This document shows positions 11,716 to 21,673 of a stretch of 64,000 nt of DNA, in pieces. The DNA comes from Klebsormidium nitens (lineage: Eukaryota; Streptophyta; Klebsormidiophyceae; Klebsormidiales; Klebsormidiaceae), in contig DF237017.1 in the NCBI GenBank assembly GCA_000708835.1, forward strand, positions 78,987-142,986, in the 5' to 3' direction. Below the pieces are notes generated by a model. The model was given only the letters and a program-made list of their open reading frames with translations. It did not search any database and was not told the origin of the DNA. Every line of letters begins with the position of its first letter. Positions within the stretch are counted from its first letter, which is position 1. The position numbers were made by a program, and so were the translations under genes.

Positions 11716-13028
11716 CCATTTAGGACCAACCAGGCTCCGAGACTCGACCTATTCGGGATTGTAGAGCTTCGCGATTATACCAGGCAATACGTTTGCCATG
11801 ATGCAAACGGGCCTCCGTTGGCGCCCTGGCATTTCTGGCGATGCCAGCGCACTTGGCGTAATGCAATTAAAATTGACCTTCATCAAGCTAGTAGCGCTCG
11901 CTTCTGCATCTTCGATCGGAAGAGCCGCGCAGGAGCATCAGCAGCTGCTCAGTCCTTGACCGAATTGGTTGCCAGGTTATGCAAGTAACGATCATGTTTG
12001 CGTTGCTCAGACTCAAAAGCTATGATTTGTTGTACTTGTCCTACTTTCCGAAAAGATTGATCGCCCTTTCTTCGTCCTGTGTTTGCATCCACTGATCTAA
12101 GTACGGGGTCGACGCGCAGTGGGAGGAGCATGCTAAGTTTGGCTTATACGGATCAGCCTGTATGGCTCAGTGCCAGATCAAGCCGCCGGGCCCATAGTTG
12201 TAAAGTAGAGAGCCTCGGAGCAGCTGGGCCGCTTGCTGCACTGCCGCGCCGAGCAGTCTGGTGGCAGCCGTGCGCATATGCTTCCATGCAAGTTACATGA
12301 TGAGCTTGTGACAGCAACGGCCGGTGCACACCGTAATATGTGTCCAGCACGCGAGCTCTGGCCCGCATATGCATGTGTGGCATGCGATCACCCGGCCATG
12401 TGGGGCGGCTGTGAGTTCATGTGCGTTGGCCGCCGTTTGCAGATTAAAGCTGCCGCCGGTGAGCATGATGCACAAATTTACGTCGAGCTACTCCACGCAT
12501 GCCTAGGGGATGATGGGACATGCTCGATCATACCATGATCCACATTTGCAATATCACATACGGATGCCATGGGCCGCCCAGTCCACGTGCACCTTTGAGT
12601 AAGGTTTGACGGCGCAAGGCATCCAGGGCCGGCCAGATCGAGACTTTTTGAAATGCACTGAAGCGGTGGTGCCCGCGCCTGGCAACTAAGATGTTTATCG
12701 GCTTTGCTCCGTAAGCCGATAAACAATGAGGAATACGAGAATGTGACGGCATGTGCCACTGGCCCACAATGCGACATTGTCACTGGGTCCGACCTGGAGG
12801 ATCAGATTGAGGAAGAACAGTCGCTTCAACACTTACTTGATTTAATGAAGTTCGTTATAAGCTGCTGATACTGGACTACATCCCACGAGGCCAATATCTC
12901 AGGGTAATCACTATCTGTCTCACTTGAAGACGACTCTTACGTTTGACTGTCTTCGATTGGATAAGCTGCAAAGAGAGCTACTCAGCCTAACCTACTTCCT
13001 CTGATCACTCTACTCCAAATCACCTTGG
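11716..13028. other. Convergent spacer with CATG-rich tract
   Basis: This spacer lies between the stop codons of AP3M (+) and the RING/TRAF gene (-), so it contains both 3' ends. From about 12130 to 12755 I count 13 CATG tetramers, where about 2.5 are expected. Several are part of CATGCA/TGCATG (the RY element of plant B3 factors). Open frames exist on both strands there, but none resembles a protein family. Confidence 0.6.
12693..12724. repeat. Perfect 12-bp hairpin
   Basis: GTTTATCGGCTT (12693-12704) and its exact reverse complement AAGCCGATAAAC (12713-12724) enclose an 8-base loop. It lies inside the CATG-rich tract between two convergent genes, so it could be a 3'-end structure or the tip of a small element. 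Confidence 0.8.
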
Positions 13029-15038
13029 CTACGTTTTCAATCGCCCTGCCAGCGGCGCAGGCCTCATCTCATGCCCGCACGTCTTGCACTTCCGCGCATT
13101 CGCGTTGTTCCCGTGCGTACACTTTGGACACGTATTTCCACTGTACTGCGCCACCCGCTTTGCCCGCAGCTCCGCCCCGCACGCCCCGCAAGTCCGTGCA
13201 TTCCCGTTGTTCCCCCGTCCGCATTTCGAGCACTTGTTGCTGCTATACTCCCGCGGAAGATACGCATTGCACTGTATGCACGTGACGAAGCTGCGAGGAT
13301 TCATTGTTCCACAGCCCCCGCACTTTTGCTCCAAAAGCGGGGGGAGCGGCGCCACCGGTTTTGGCCCCCTCTTCCCGCACGAGGGGCAGTGGCTCGCATT
13401 TTGCGGCAGGATTTTCGTGCAGCTTTCAGTCCATGGGCACTTTTTGTACCCCGGTTTCTGGGATGCTGGGAGTTTGAACACGGGGCGCTCGAGGGAGGCC
13501 GGAGGATCCGCTCTGGCTTTGGCGCGGGCTTTTTCCTTAGGGGGCACTGTGGGGGGGGCTGGCTGTATCGTGTGAATGGTGACTCCAGGCGGGGGCCAAC
13601 TGCTGGAGATCGCAGCTGGAGTCCCATTTTGGAGGATTGGGGGCTGGCTTTGGGAATCGGTTGGGACAGACGGTGGCGGATGTGGAACTGGTTGGGAGAC
13701 TGCTGGCGTTGTCGAAGCTTGGGCCGAAAGGGAGGGTTCGGAGGGGGCCGGAACCTGGAGGGTAGTGGAGGGGTTCTCGTTCTGGCTTTGCTGGGGTGCT
13801 GAGCTTGGTTCCTTACCGCCCTGGATCTGGTCAAACTGAAATAGACTATTTTGCGGCAACTGCAAAAACTGCGACACATCCACGGGTTTTGGCGCGATAG
13901 GCGCCGCCCCCCCCCCTCCGTTTGCCTGTGCACTTGGGCCCCAACTTGGGCCACTCCCATCTAAAACAACAACCGTTCCGTCCCCTGGATCCCGCTTCCG
14001 CTTCCCCTTGCCCTTCCCCTTCATCTGCTGCGCAAACTGCGCTTGCGCCTGCAACTCCTCGGCTGTCGAGAGCCCCAGCGCCTTGGCCTTCATTGCGATC
14101 GCCCCCTTTGACGGCTTCAGTTTCGGTTGCCCCCGCTGATCTTCCGCCTGGCTCGCCAAGAGCAGCTGCGCCCGTAGCCTCTGCATTTCTCGCTCGAAGT
14201 ACGCCCTCTCCCCTGCCACAGTCACCTCGTACTCTCTTTTCAGCTTTGCGACCTCCGCCGCGTGCTTCGCTTCGAGTGCGAGGAACGCGGGCCGCATCCG
14301 CTGGAAGTCGCACGCCTTGAGGTGCGCCGCCATCTCTGGCCGCCGCAGCTTCGCGCCGCAACCGAGCTTCTCGTGCGGACACCGCACCTCCGTCCTGGTG
14401 CACGACAATAGCTTATGCATCTCCAACTCGCGTACCGCGACCGACGCCCCGCACTCGCACTCGCAGCTGAACGTGCAGCTCTTCATGTGGGCCGGGAGGC
14501 CCCACCTCCAAACAGAAACCGGGCACCCGTTTGCTGACCCTGAGCAGAGGACAGTCTGGTGCGTGCATTCTGCCAAGTGCGCTGGTAAGTCCTCAAATCG
14601 CTCTTTCCAGCCACACCCCCCGGGGACCGCTTCATACTCTGAGCTGACACAGTTGTAGCTCAGATTGGAAGGGCAGTTGACGCCGAGATCGTTGACCAGG
14701 GTTTGCAGCTGGACGTTCACGCTGACCCTATCCTTCTGGATCTCCTTGCTGCACGTTGGACACTGAGCAGTGTCCAACTGTCCGAAACGTCCGGCGAGAC
14801 ACGCAGCACAGAAACTGTGACCCTCCCCACACCCCGAGCTCTGAGCGTCTGTTATGATGTCTGAACAAAGCGAGCAGCTCAGGCTCTTGGCGAGAAAGTT
14901 ATTGATCAGCAGCTCCTTCCGGTGGACTTTCCTGGGGATGATTGGGGGATCCGCCTCGCTCGCGTCGCCGACCCTGGCTACGCCGGATACCACACCCTCC
15001 GCGCCGTGCTTGTGATACCGTGCATAAGGGGAGTCCAT
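13029..15038 (-). CDS. Intronless RING/TRAF-type zinc-finger protein with four C-terminal zinc ribbons
   Basis: A single uninterrupted frame of 669 residues. A C3HC4 RING finger lies at residues 55-96 (Cys55, 58, 70, His74, Cys77, 80, 93, 96), followed by TRAF-type Cys/His fingers up to about residue 240 (CPHEKLGCGAKLRR, HLKACDF). Next are a coiled-coil-like segment rich in Glu/Lys/Arg, a basic stretch GKGKGKRKRD that could be a nuclear signal, and a long Pro/Ser/Gln-rich linker. The last 130 residues carry four CxxC...CxxC ribbons; the last two (CSKCGRGNNGNARTCGACG and CPKCTHGNNANARKCKTCG) are near-duplicates. RING plus TRAF fingers suggest an E3 ubiquitin ligase; the ribbons may bind RNA or ubiquitin, as RanBP2-type fingers do. 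It is the only intronless gene in the window, so a retrocopy origin is possible. The partner or substrate is unknown. Confidence 0.85.
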   Translation of the reverse strand: MDSPYARYHKHGAEGVVSGVARVGDASEADPPIIPRKVHRKELLINNFLAKSLSCSLCSDIITDAQSSGCGEGHSFCAACLAGRFGQLDTAQCPTCSKEIQKDRVSVNVQLQTLVNDLGVNCPSNLSYNCVSSEYEAVPGGCGWKERFEDLPAHLAECTHQTVLCSGSANGCPVSVWRWGLPAHMKSCTFSCECECGASVAVRELEMHKLLSCTRTEVRCPHEKLGCGAKLRRPEMAAHLKACDFQRMRPAFLALEAKHAAEVAKLKREYEVTVAGERAYFEREMQRLRAQLLLASQAEDQRGQPKLKPSKGAIAMKAKALGLSTAEELQAQAQFAQQMKGKGKGKRKRDPGDGTVVVLDGSGPSWGPSAQANGGGGAAPIAPKPVDVSQFLQLPQNSLFQFDQIQGGKEPSSAPQQSQNENPSTTLQVPAPSEPSLSAQASTTPAVSQPVPHPPPSVPTDSQSQPPILQNGTPAAISSSWPPPGVTIHTIQPAPPTVPPKEKARAKARADPPASLERPVFKLPASQKPGYKKCPWTESCTKILPQNASHCPSCGKRGPKPVAPLPPLLEQKCGGCGTMNPRSFVTCIQCNAYLPREYSSNKCSKCGRGNNGNARTCGACGAELRAKRVAQYSGNTCPKCTHGNNANARKCKTCGHEMRPAPLAGRLKT

Positions 15039-16119
15039 GGCAGGACTAGCAACAGCTTAAGCTAAGCTAGGCGCCGCAATCTGAAGATCCTTCCTCATGC
15101 TGCTCCTTGAAGTTTGAACACCCTTGAAGTTGAACCGCTTGCAACCTCACCTTCAAGCCCAGCCTGAGGCCCGGGCCCCAGCTTTTGATCTGGCTCTTTC
15201 GCGCCACCATTTTGCGGACGATACCGTATTCGGTATTCGGACAGGGATCATGCGCAATGATACCGTCGGCATCCCGTAGGAGTACAATTTCAAGGTTTTG
15301 GACGACAAGCGTCCGCATTGCGACCGTCGAGAACCGTCGATAAAGAAATGGATCGCCAACCGCCGATCAGGAGCAGCCGGCTTACCTAGCTCGCGCTCAC
15401 ACGAGTCGTCTCTATCCTGTCTCTATCTTCTCTGTCACTGAGTTCTGCGAGCACATGGACGGTACCATCGACCTTATTGGAGGGACCCATGCACGTGTCT
15501 CAACGCGGCTCCGAGTCTCGTACCTGTCAGACGGACTCACGACTGTCCTGACGGCCTAACGCGGCATCCGATCCGCTCAGAAGAGCTTCTTGTTTATTAT
15601 ATAATGTCAAGGGGTGAAGTGCTTCGGTAATCAGTAATGATATTATATAATGTCAAGGAGTGAAGTGCTTTGGTAATCAGTAATGATTCGGTGAAACGTT
15701 CGGGTTGCAGGGATTGTACTTACAAAGGTGAAGTTTGAGAGGAAGAAAGGATATCGATCCACTTTCCGTATCCGTAAACTTGTTGCTTCACCAGGGATCG
15801 ATTGATCCTCGCAGCATTGCCCAATCCCCACTGATGTCTATCTCTGAATGACGTCCCCTGTGAAACAAACGGGTCATGTCCTGGACGCCTGCAAAGCTTA
15901 TCAGTCTGGATGCTAGGATCATGAAGAAACAAGTAGCAGGATTGAGAAGCTAGGCTGAAATAGGCTGTATAGTGGCGCCTACTTGTCGGTTAGACGCCGC
16001 TTGCACCAGGGTTGTGGTCAATCTACCAGTTGAATAGTCTTGAAGCGCCACCTTCCTTCATCAACGCAATCAAGCACTTTGACTTTGGGTTTCTTGCTGG
16101 CTCCATATCAGCCATCAAA
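15039..16119. other. Divergent spacer between the RING/TRAF and SWEET genes
   Basis: About 1.1 kb between two start codons on opposite strands, so a shared promoter region. Apart from a perfect-register tandem repeat at 15595-15686, I see no feature. A minus-strand frame near 15720-15930 contains a short Myb-like GYGKW string but lacks enough domain to call. Confidence 0.45.
15595..15686. repeat. 46-bp direct tandem repeat, two copies
   Basis: The unit starting TATTATATAATGTCAAGG runs 15595-15640 and repeats at 15641-15686 with only about two differences. It lies about 430 bases upstream of the SWEET start, in a divergent promoter region. Confidence 0.85.
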
Positions 16120-19100
16120 ATGGTGGCCAAAGAGACTCTGCTCCTGTGCTTCGGGATTGCAGGCAAGCAACTTTTCTTCCAGCTCATCCATCTGTAAATA
16201 CAAAAGATAGGAGCAACTTGTGAGTGATGTAGGCTGATAAGCACATGGCAGATGACACCCCTGCCTCTGCGGAGAAGGTGGCACCGATGCAAACCAATAG
16301 ATTTGGATTGGCATTCTTGGACCGGATCAATCTCTTCCCGTGTCCTTCAAAAGATGATGAGCAACCTTTCTCGTCATCAAGGTGTGGGTGCGGTTTTGAG
16401 GAACAGCAGCTTGCTACCAGCTTGCTTAGAGAAGTGGTGGCGCGATTATCCACATGGTTCGGCTCTAGGGTTGTTACTCACAGACACAAGACGATCAGAT
16501 TGATAGAAAGCTCGCAGGCTCTAACGGCGTCTTCTTGCAGTGCAATAACTTTCGCGCGTTGGGAGAAAAGCCCTCTCCTGAGAACGAAAGAGGTTGAGTC
16601 TGCCAACCTGAGAACCTGAAAACGTAAAAAGTGTCTGCGAAAGTCTCTGTGTTTCGACCGGACTCTCTTTGCAGAGCCAAGCTCAACTTCTGCTCGCACA
16701 CAAATGCGACACAACAGGGAATACTCTGAATTGGTCTGGGGATCAGTTTCGGAGCCGCTACATCAAGCTCCCCTTCCCCTGCAGCGGCCTGCACTATTCT
16801 TGTTGCTCGGTGCTAATGTTCCTTTTTAAATTAACCTGCTTTCGCTGAACACCCCATTGCAGCCAAACTGCACCTCTTCCAAAAACATCCGACAATACAT
16901 AATTTCACCACCGTTGGTGTTTTTACCCCCCCGCGCTTCACAGAGAAAGACTTCTTCTGGTCTCACTTTCGCAAGCTATTGAATCGAACTTTATCCCCCA
17001 ATCTACCCCCCCCCTGACCCCCACTTGACCCTGCTTAAGCCCCGATTAACCCCCCTCTGACTCCCAACTTAACCCCACTTTCCTCCCCCTTGCAGCCAAT
17101 TGCACTTCCCTCAGTACCGCCCTCTCCCCCACGCCGACGTTTGCACGCATCGTCAAGAACCGCAGCACCGAGAAGTTCTCGTCCACGCCATACGTCGCCA
17201 GCGTCTTCTCAAACGCTATATGGCTCCTATACGGGCTGGTCACGCCCAACAGCCTATTCGTCATCACCATTAGCTCGGTTCTGGTCATCATCTATGGCAC
17301 CTACTGCGCGCTCTTTTGGAAACACGCCGTGACGTTTGAGACCAGGGTCAGCCGTCTTAATCCGTTTTGTTTTAACACCGTTCACTTCAATCATTTTCAT
17401 ACCCTGTTGGCAGAAGGGGATACTAGCGGGTTGAAAGCTTGGCAATGAAGCGGTTGCTTGATGCTTTGCCCAGGTAGCAGCATCCGAACGAAGCTCACCT
17501 GTAGATCAGCCTTCTGCTCGTTTTGCGAACGCGACTCCATCATCTGTCCGTTTGCAAAATCAAGATTCTTTTTCTTCCCCATCTCACCTTGACTAACGAA
17601 GTGTCAGCTGCTGTGCCGTTTCTGCAAAGCGCACAAGCCTTGTCGAGCTGCCTGGCCCTTGTTCCTCTTTTTGCTCTTCCGAGCTCCATCAACGCATTTG
17701 TTCTCTCCGGGCATGGCCCTTGTTCTCTCTGCTGTCACCCCTTCCCGAACGAAACGGAACGGAAGAGAACGGAACGGCTGCTGTTGTCTTAGAACAAGCA
17801 TGAAGCAGGCAGCTCCCTTCCGACATCTAATTCTCGTGTACATCTTTCTGCCGGATTCAGCTTGGCACTTTCCGTCCCGTTCAGGTTGCGACGGAGCGGC
17901 TGCTGTTCGGAGCCGCGCTCGTCATCTCGGTTACCGCGGCAATCACGTGGGGGGCCGTTCCGGAAGACCGCCGGACGCTTCTGCTGGGGCTGTTCGGTGA
18001 CGTTCTGTCCGTCATCCAGGCAAGGATTTCGTTTGTTTTCGGAAACAGAATGCATGTATGGAATGTAAGTGCGGTCCGCGTTCCAGACGAGAAATCGTAA
18101 AGCAGAGGTGACTGGGGACGCGACTAAAGTAGTCGAGAGGCCGGGCTTCTCATTGTCCTTTCATTGACAGCCAGCTTGCGTTCCCGCAGGTGTACAATTT
18201 TTTCGTCGTTCATTGCATTCTTCTGGCCTATACCGTCCTGGAAAACACCCGCAAATGTCTCACACGATACGCCATCACAGACAGATGGCATACGCTCCAT
18301 GCACTTATCCCGGCCCAAGCTACTGCAGAGCTCAGATCTTCAAACAAAGTCAACCTTCTACATTAGTTCTTTCAGTAGTCTGGTCAAATTCTTGCGTATG
18401 CAAGTTTTCTCAAAGCCCTGGAGTGGGTGACTTGAATTTCGCCCAAGAAAGGGTCGAATTCAAAATAAAATACAAGCCCAGCTCTTACACTGATAGCGTG
18501 TCTAGTTTGACGCCCAAAACTGCAAGAAGGCCTGATCCAGATTCACATCGTTTGAACAGAAGTCATCAGCCTCGTATTCGAACTGTCAATTATTGCGTAC
18601 GTCTTTATTCTTGTTCTCGAAACAAGGGCTTTCAAAGGTAGTGCGAGAGCAAAGTTGATTCGAGTATCCCTGCGCTGTGCCCACAGGTGGCCGCTCCGCT
18701 TTCCGTTCTGGGCATGGTGTTCCGCACCAAGAGCGCGGAATACCTTCCGCTGCCCCTCTGCGTCAACAACCTCATCAACAACACAGTGTGGGGGGTGTAC
18801 GCCATACTCAAAGCGGACGTGTTCGTCGGGGTGAGCTGCAGGCTGTGCTTACGGGGGTTCAGCTCGTCGAGAAATGTGATGGCGGGGACTGTTATAAGTT
18901 GAGAATGATAAGCTGGGAGTCAGCGGATATAAGAGCGCGTCGTCCAACGAAGCGGTGCTTGAAGCTTCGGTATTCAGACCTCTGTGAGGGCCTACAATCG
19001 GGGGGACTGAGGGAGATGCAGGATTGCACAAACAAGAATCCGAAGTCCTGTAAGCTGACAATTGGAACGTTCTGGATCCAAAACCCCAAATACGAAAAGC

Positions 19101-20419
19101 GAAGCCCGTGCTTTCTCTCCTCAGGCCCCGTGCATTCCCGCGGTCCTACTGGCGCTTGCCTCCGTGGCTCTCATCTTTCATTACGGGGACGGCTCGAAGA
19201 CGGCCGCGGGCGCGCGTGCGGCCGCGAGCGGCACCGCTGACGTCACATACGTGGGCGGCGGAAGCATGCACGGCGGCGTGTCGGTCCACCGGGGGGCGTC
19301 GCAGAGAGGCCGCCCAAATGTGAGTTTCGTGAGGCAGATGTCAGCTTGCGTACGTTCCCCTCTGTAATGTCCTTATAAAATTTGAAAACGGATGCAGCCG
19401 CAACTCTAAATTGGTTCATACATCACATTTACGTTTCTGACGCTGTTACTGGACGGGAATTTCATAATGCCGTTCCGGTTTCCGCTTTCATCTCTCACCG
19501 TCACTGGTGAGCGCCCGGTCTCTTCCGTTCTTCAGCAAGCGCAAGCTTGCGTAATAGGTCTTTCTTTAAACCCTCTGGTGGTTACGTATCTGACGAGTAC
19601 TAATATGGCTTTCAACCATGTCTAAAACGGCGCCATTCGTGTTCCAATATGCAGAAGCTGGACATGGGCGCGCCGCTGCTGGAACGGATCGACAGCATGC
19701 CGGAATCGCCGACCGGAACGAACGGAAACGAGCTTCACTCGGCGGTCTTCGTCATCTCAGACGAGGAGGAAGTACACGGGGCCCGCAACTTCCACACCCC
19801 GACTCAGAGCGGTCCGCAAAACACCAAAGGCGGCGAGACAGAGGGTGAGCCAAGAATAGCTGATGTGTTTTGATTGTAAATGAAAGAAAGTTGAGGATGT
19901 TTACGTTGTTTTCCGGAAAGCGTAGGACATCGCGACCAAGAAAATCTTTCAGACGGCTGGAGTCCCTCTTCTCCTTCCTTCCGTTCTGCCTTGTTGCAAT
20001 GTCATTTATGCTCGAGAGAAGTTTTCGTTCCTGATCCATTCCCCCCCTCCATCATTACCCTTTTGCTCGACAGTCAAGAACAGTGGATTCGACCAATCAA
20101 GACCGTCGATCCTAGGAGGTAATAAGGTAGATAGCTAGGAGGGGTCTCAAACGTCCGCTCGGAAGTCCACTCTCTCCCTTCTTCCGTGCTTTCAATACTT
20201 TCACAATGTGCGTCAGCCAGCTTCGGATTTGACTGCGCAGGCCGAGGAACCCCGACAGCGACAGCGACGCGCGAGGAGGCCGTTGCTGACGTGGCTTCAA
20301 GGCGAGCTGCTGAGAAGCTGACGGAAGCAAGCCAGGGGCAGAGCGGCGCCAGGATGCCGGCCTCCTTTCGAACGAGCGTGTCAAGGCGATCCTCATTTTC
20401 TCAGCAAGAAGGCCTATAA
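16120..20419 (+). CDS. SWEET: SWEET-family sugar transporter with long C-terminal tail (7 exons)
   Basis: Exons: 16120-16162, 17096-17346, 17885-18019, 18687-18830, 19125-19319, 19655-19844, 20241-20419; 378 residues, phase-consistent. The family's N-terminal MtN3 motif is split as usual after the first 14 residues. It continues ALSPTPTFARIVKN, STEKFSSTPYVASVFSN and WLLYGL; the second repeat has APLSVLGMVFRTKSAEYLPL and WGVYAILKADVFVG. SWEETs are seven-helix uniporters for sugars in plasma or vacuolar membranes. The last helix is ALLALASVALIFHYG-like, near residue 200. The remaining 165 or so residues are hydrophilic, rich in Ala, Gly, Ser and Glu, and make the protein longer than the usual 230-300. 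Introns 1 (GCAAGC) and 3 (GCAAGG) begin with GC. The first exon was chosen because it restores an exact-length helix 1; it is very short, so it is the least certain part. Confidence 0.88.
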
Positions 20420-21673
20420 GTCCTTCGCACGACGTAGGCCGTATTAAGGAGGACGTATCGAAGAAGTCCGCACGCTCGTTCGAATCAGTGATGAATCGAT
20501 TGCGCTACTGTCGCTTCGATCCACAGAAATCTTCCACAATGACCGCCTTAGTTTTTTAGTAGGAAGTACAAACTGACGCACGCTACTGTAGTCAGGGGAC
20601 GACGTACAGATATACATACATACCCTTCGTTCGAGATCATTGTCGACCACTTGTTTACTTATCCGTAAGAGAGCAGTTCTACATACGTCGGGTGGTACAC
20701 TAATTGCTTAGGTGAAGCTGCATTCAATGCTGCCCTTGTGTTTGACCTTGAACGTAATTGTAAACTGAATGCGTGCATCTGGTGATGGTGCCAGGCGGGT
20801 CATGATATTAGTATGCAGTCAACTCAATTTGGTATGCGCACTGTACTGGCGTCGAGCTAGGCTAGACTGCTCAATGATCGACCGATCAAATAAACGCGTA
20901 CTTGATTGATCCGACTTGGAAAATCACCAACGTGGTCGCATTGGCTAGGCGCAGGTTTTAGTGAGCGGGCGCAGCCGGACTCAAATTCCATGAGACAGAG
21001 CTCATGCAAACCATGTTGCCGGTGTATCACTATATTTCGGCCGGGCCTGTGACTACTTGCATGCATACTGATCTGAGTCAATCACAGGTGGTCATGCAAA
21101 ATCATGGTTGCTCAGTAATGATTGCGGCCTTAAAATGTCTGCGGTGCAGTGCAACAATCAACGTGAAGCTATACCGCGGCCGCATGCTCTTCAAGCACGG
21201 CGGCGATGGTCGCACTGACACATGAAGCGTATACACGCCCCGGACTGGCCACAACTCAATGCACGCGCGCATGCTGATATGAACGGAATTAGGCTCATGA
21301 CCGGACTGCGCTCTGAGCTGCTTGCATGAAAGCTTTGCACCCGCGCGACGGATTTGTGCATGGTATACTCTAGCCGCCTTGTACGGTATAAAATGATCTT
21401 TCGTAGATTTCATGGAAGCAAGACTTTTAGACCAATGCGGCCGCATGGGGTGACAAGGTGATGAACATATGCAGCGGAGCCCATGCGCCGGGCCCAGCGT
21501 AAGCCTGTACTGACTGATGTCAGGCACGCGTGCAGTTCTGGGATTATAGAAACCTCGAGTTCGCACTACTATAGTGGTTGTAAGCTTACGACCTGACGAG
21601 CGTTACTGTACAGTCTACTTTGACCCACCAAAGTGGGCGACAACTAGCGCGTGCTCTATGGTACTTCCGAAGT
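20420..21673. other. Convergent spacer with CATG-rich tract
   Basis: This spacer lies between the stop codons of the SWEET gene (+) and the SDR gene (-). From about 21000 to 21490 I count 14 CATG tetramers, against about 2 expected, including a full TGCATGCA near 21059. Two GCGGCCGCATG strings occur (21177 and 21439). No coding or RNA gene is supported. Confidence 0.6.

Noticed and set aside
12150-12783. Overlapping open frames on both strands in the CATG-rich tract
   Set aside because: No family resemblance; the sequence is low in stops because of its composition, and the frames overlap each other on both strands.
15720-15932. Minus-strand GYGKW string suggesting a Myb/SANT repeat
   Set aside because: Only a few residues match; the three spaced tryptophans of a Myb repeat are absent.
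16850-16900. Possible acceptor copy for SWEET exon 2 (ATTGCAGCCAAACTGCACC versus CTTGCAGCCAATTGCACTT)
   Set aside because: The similarity is about 20 bases and partly splice-site consensus; it fits the duplication pattern but is too short to list with the clear cases.
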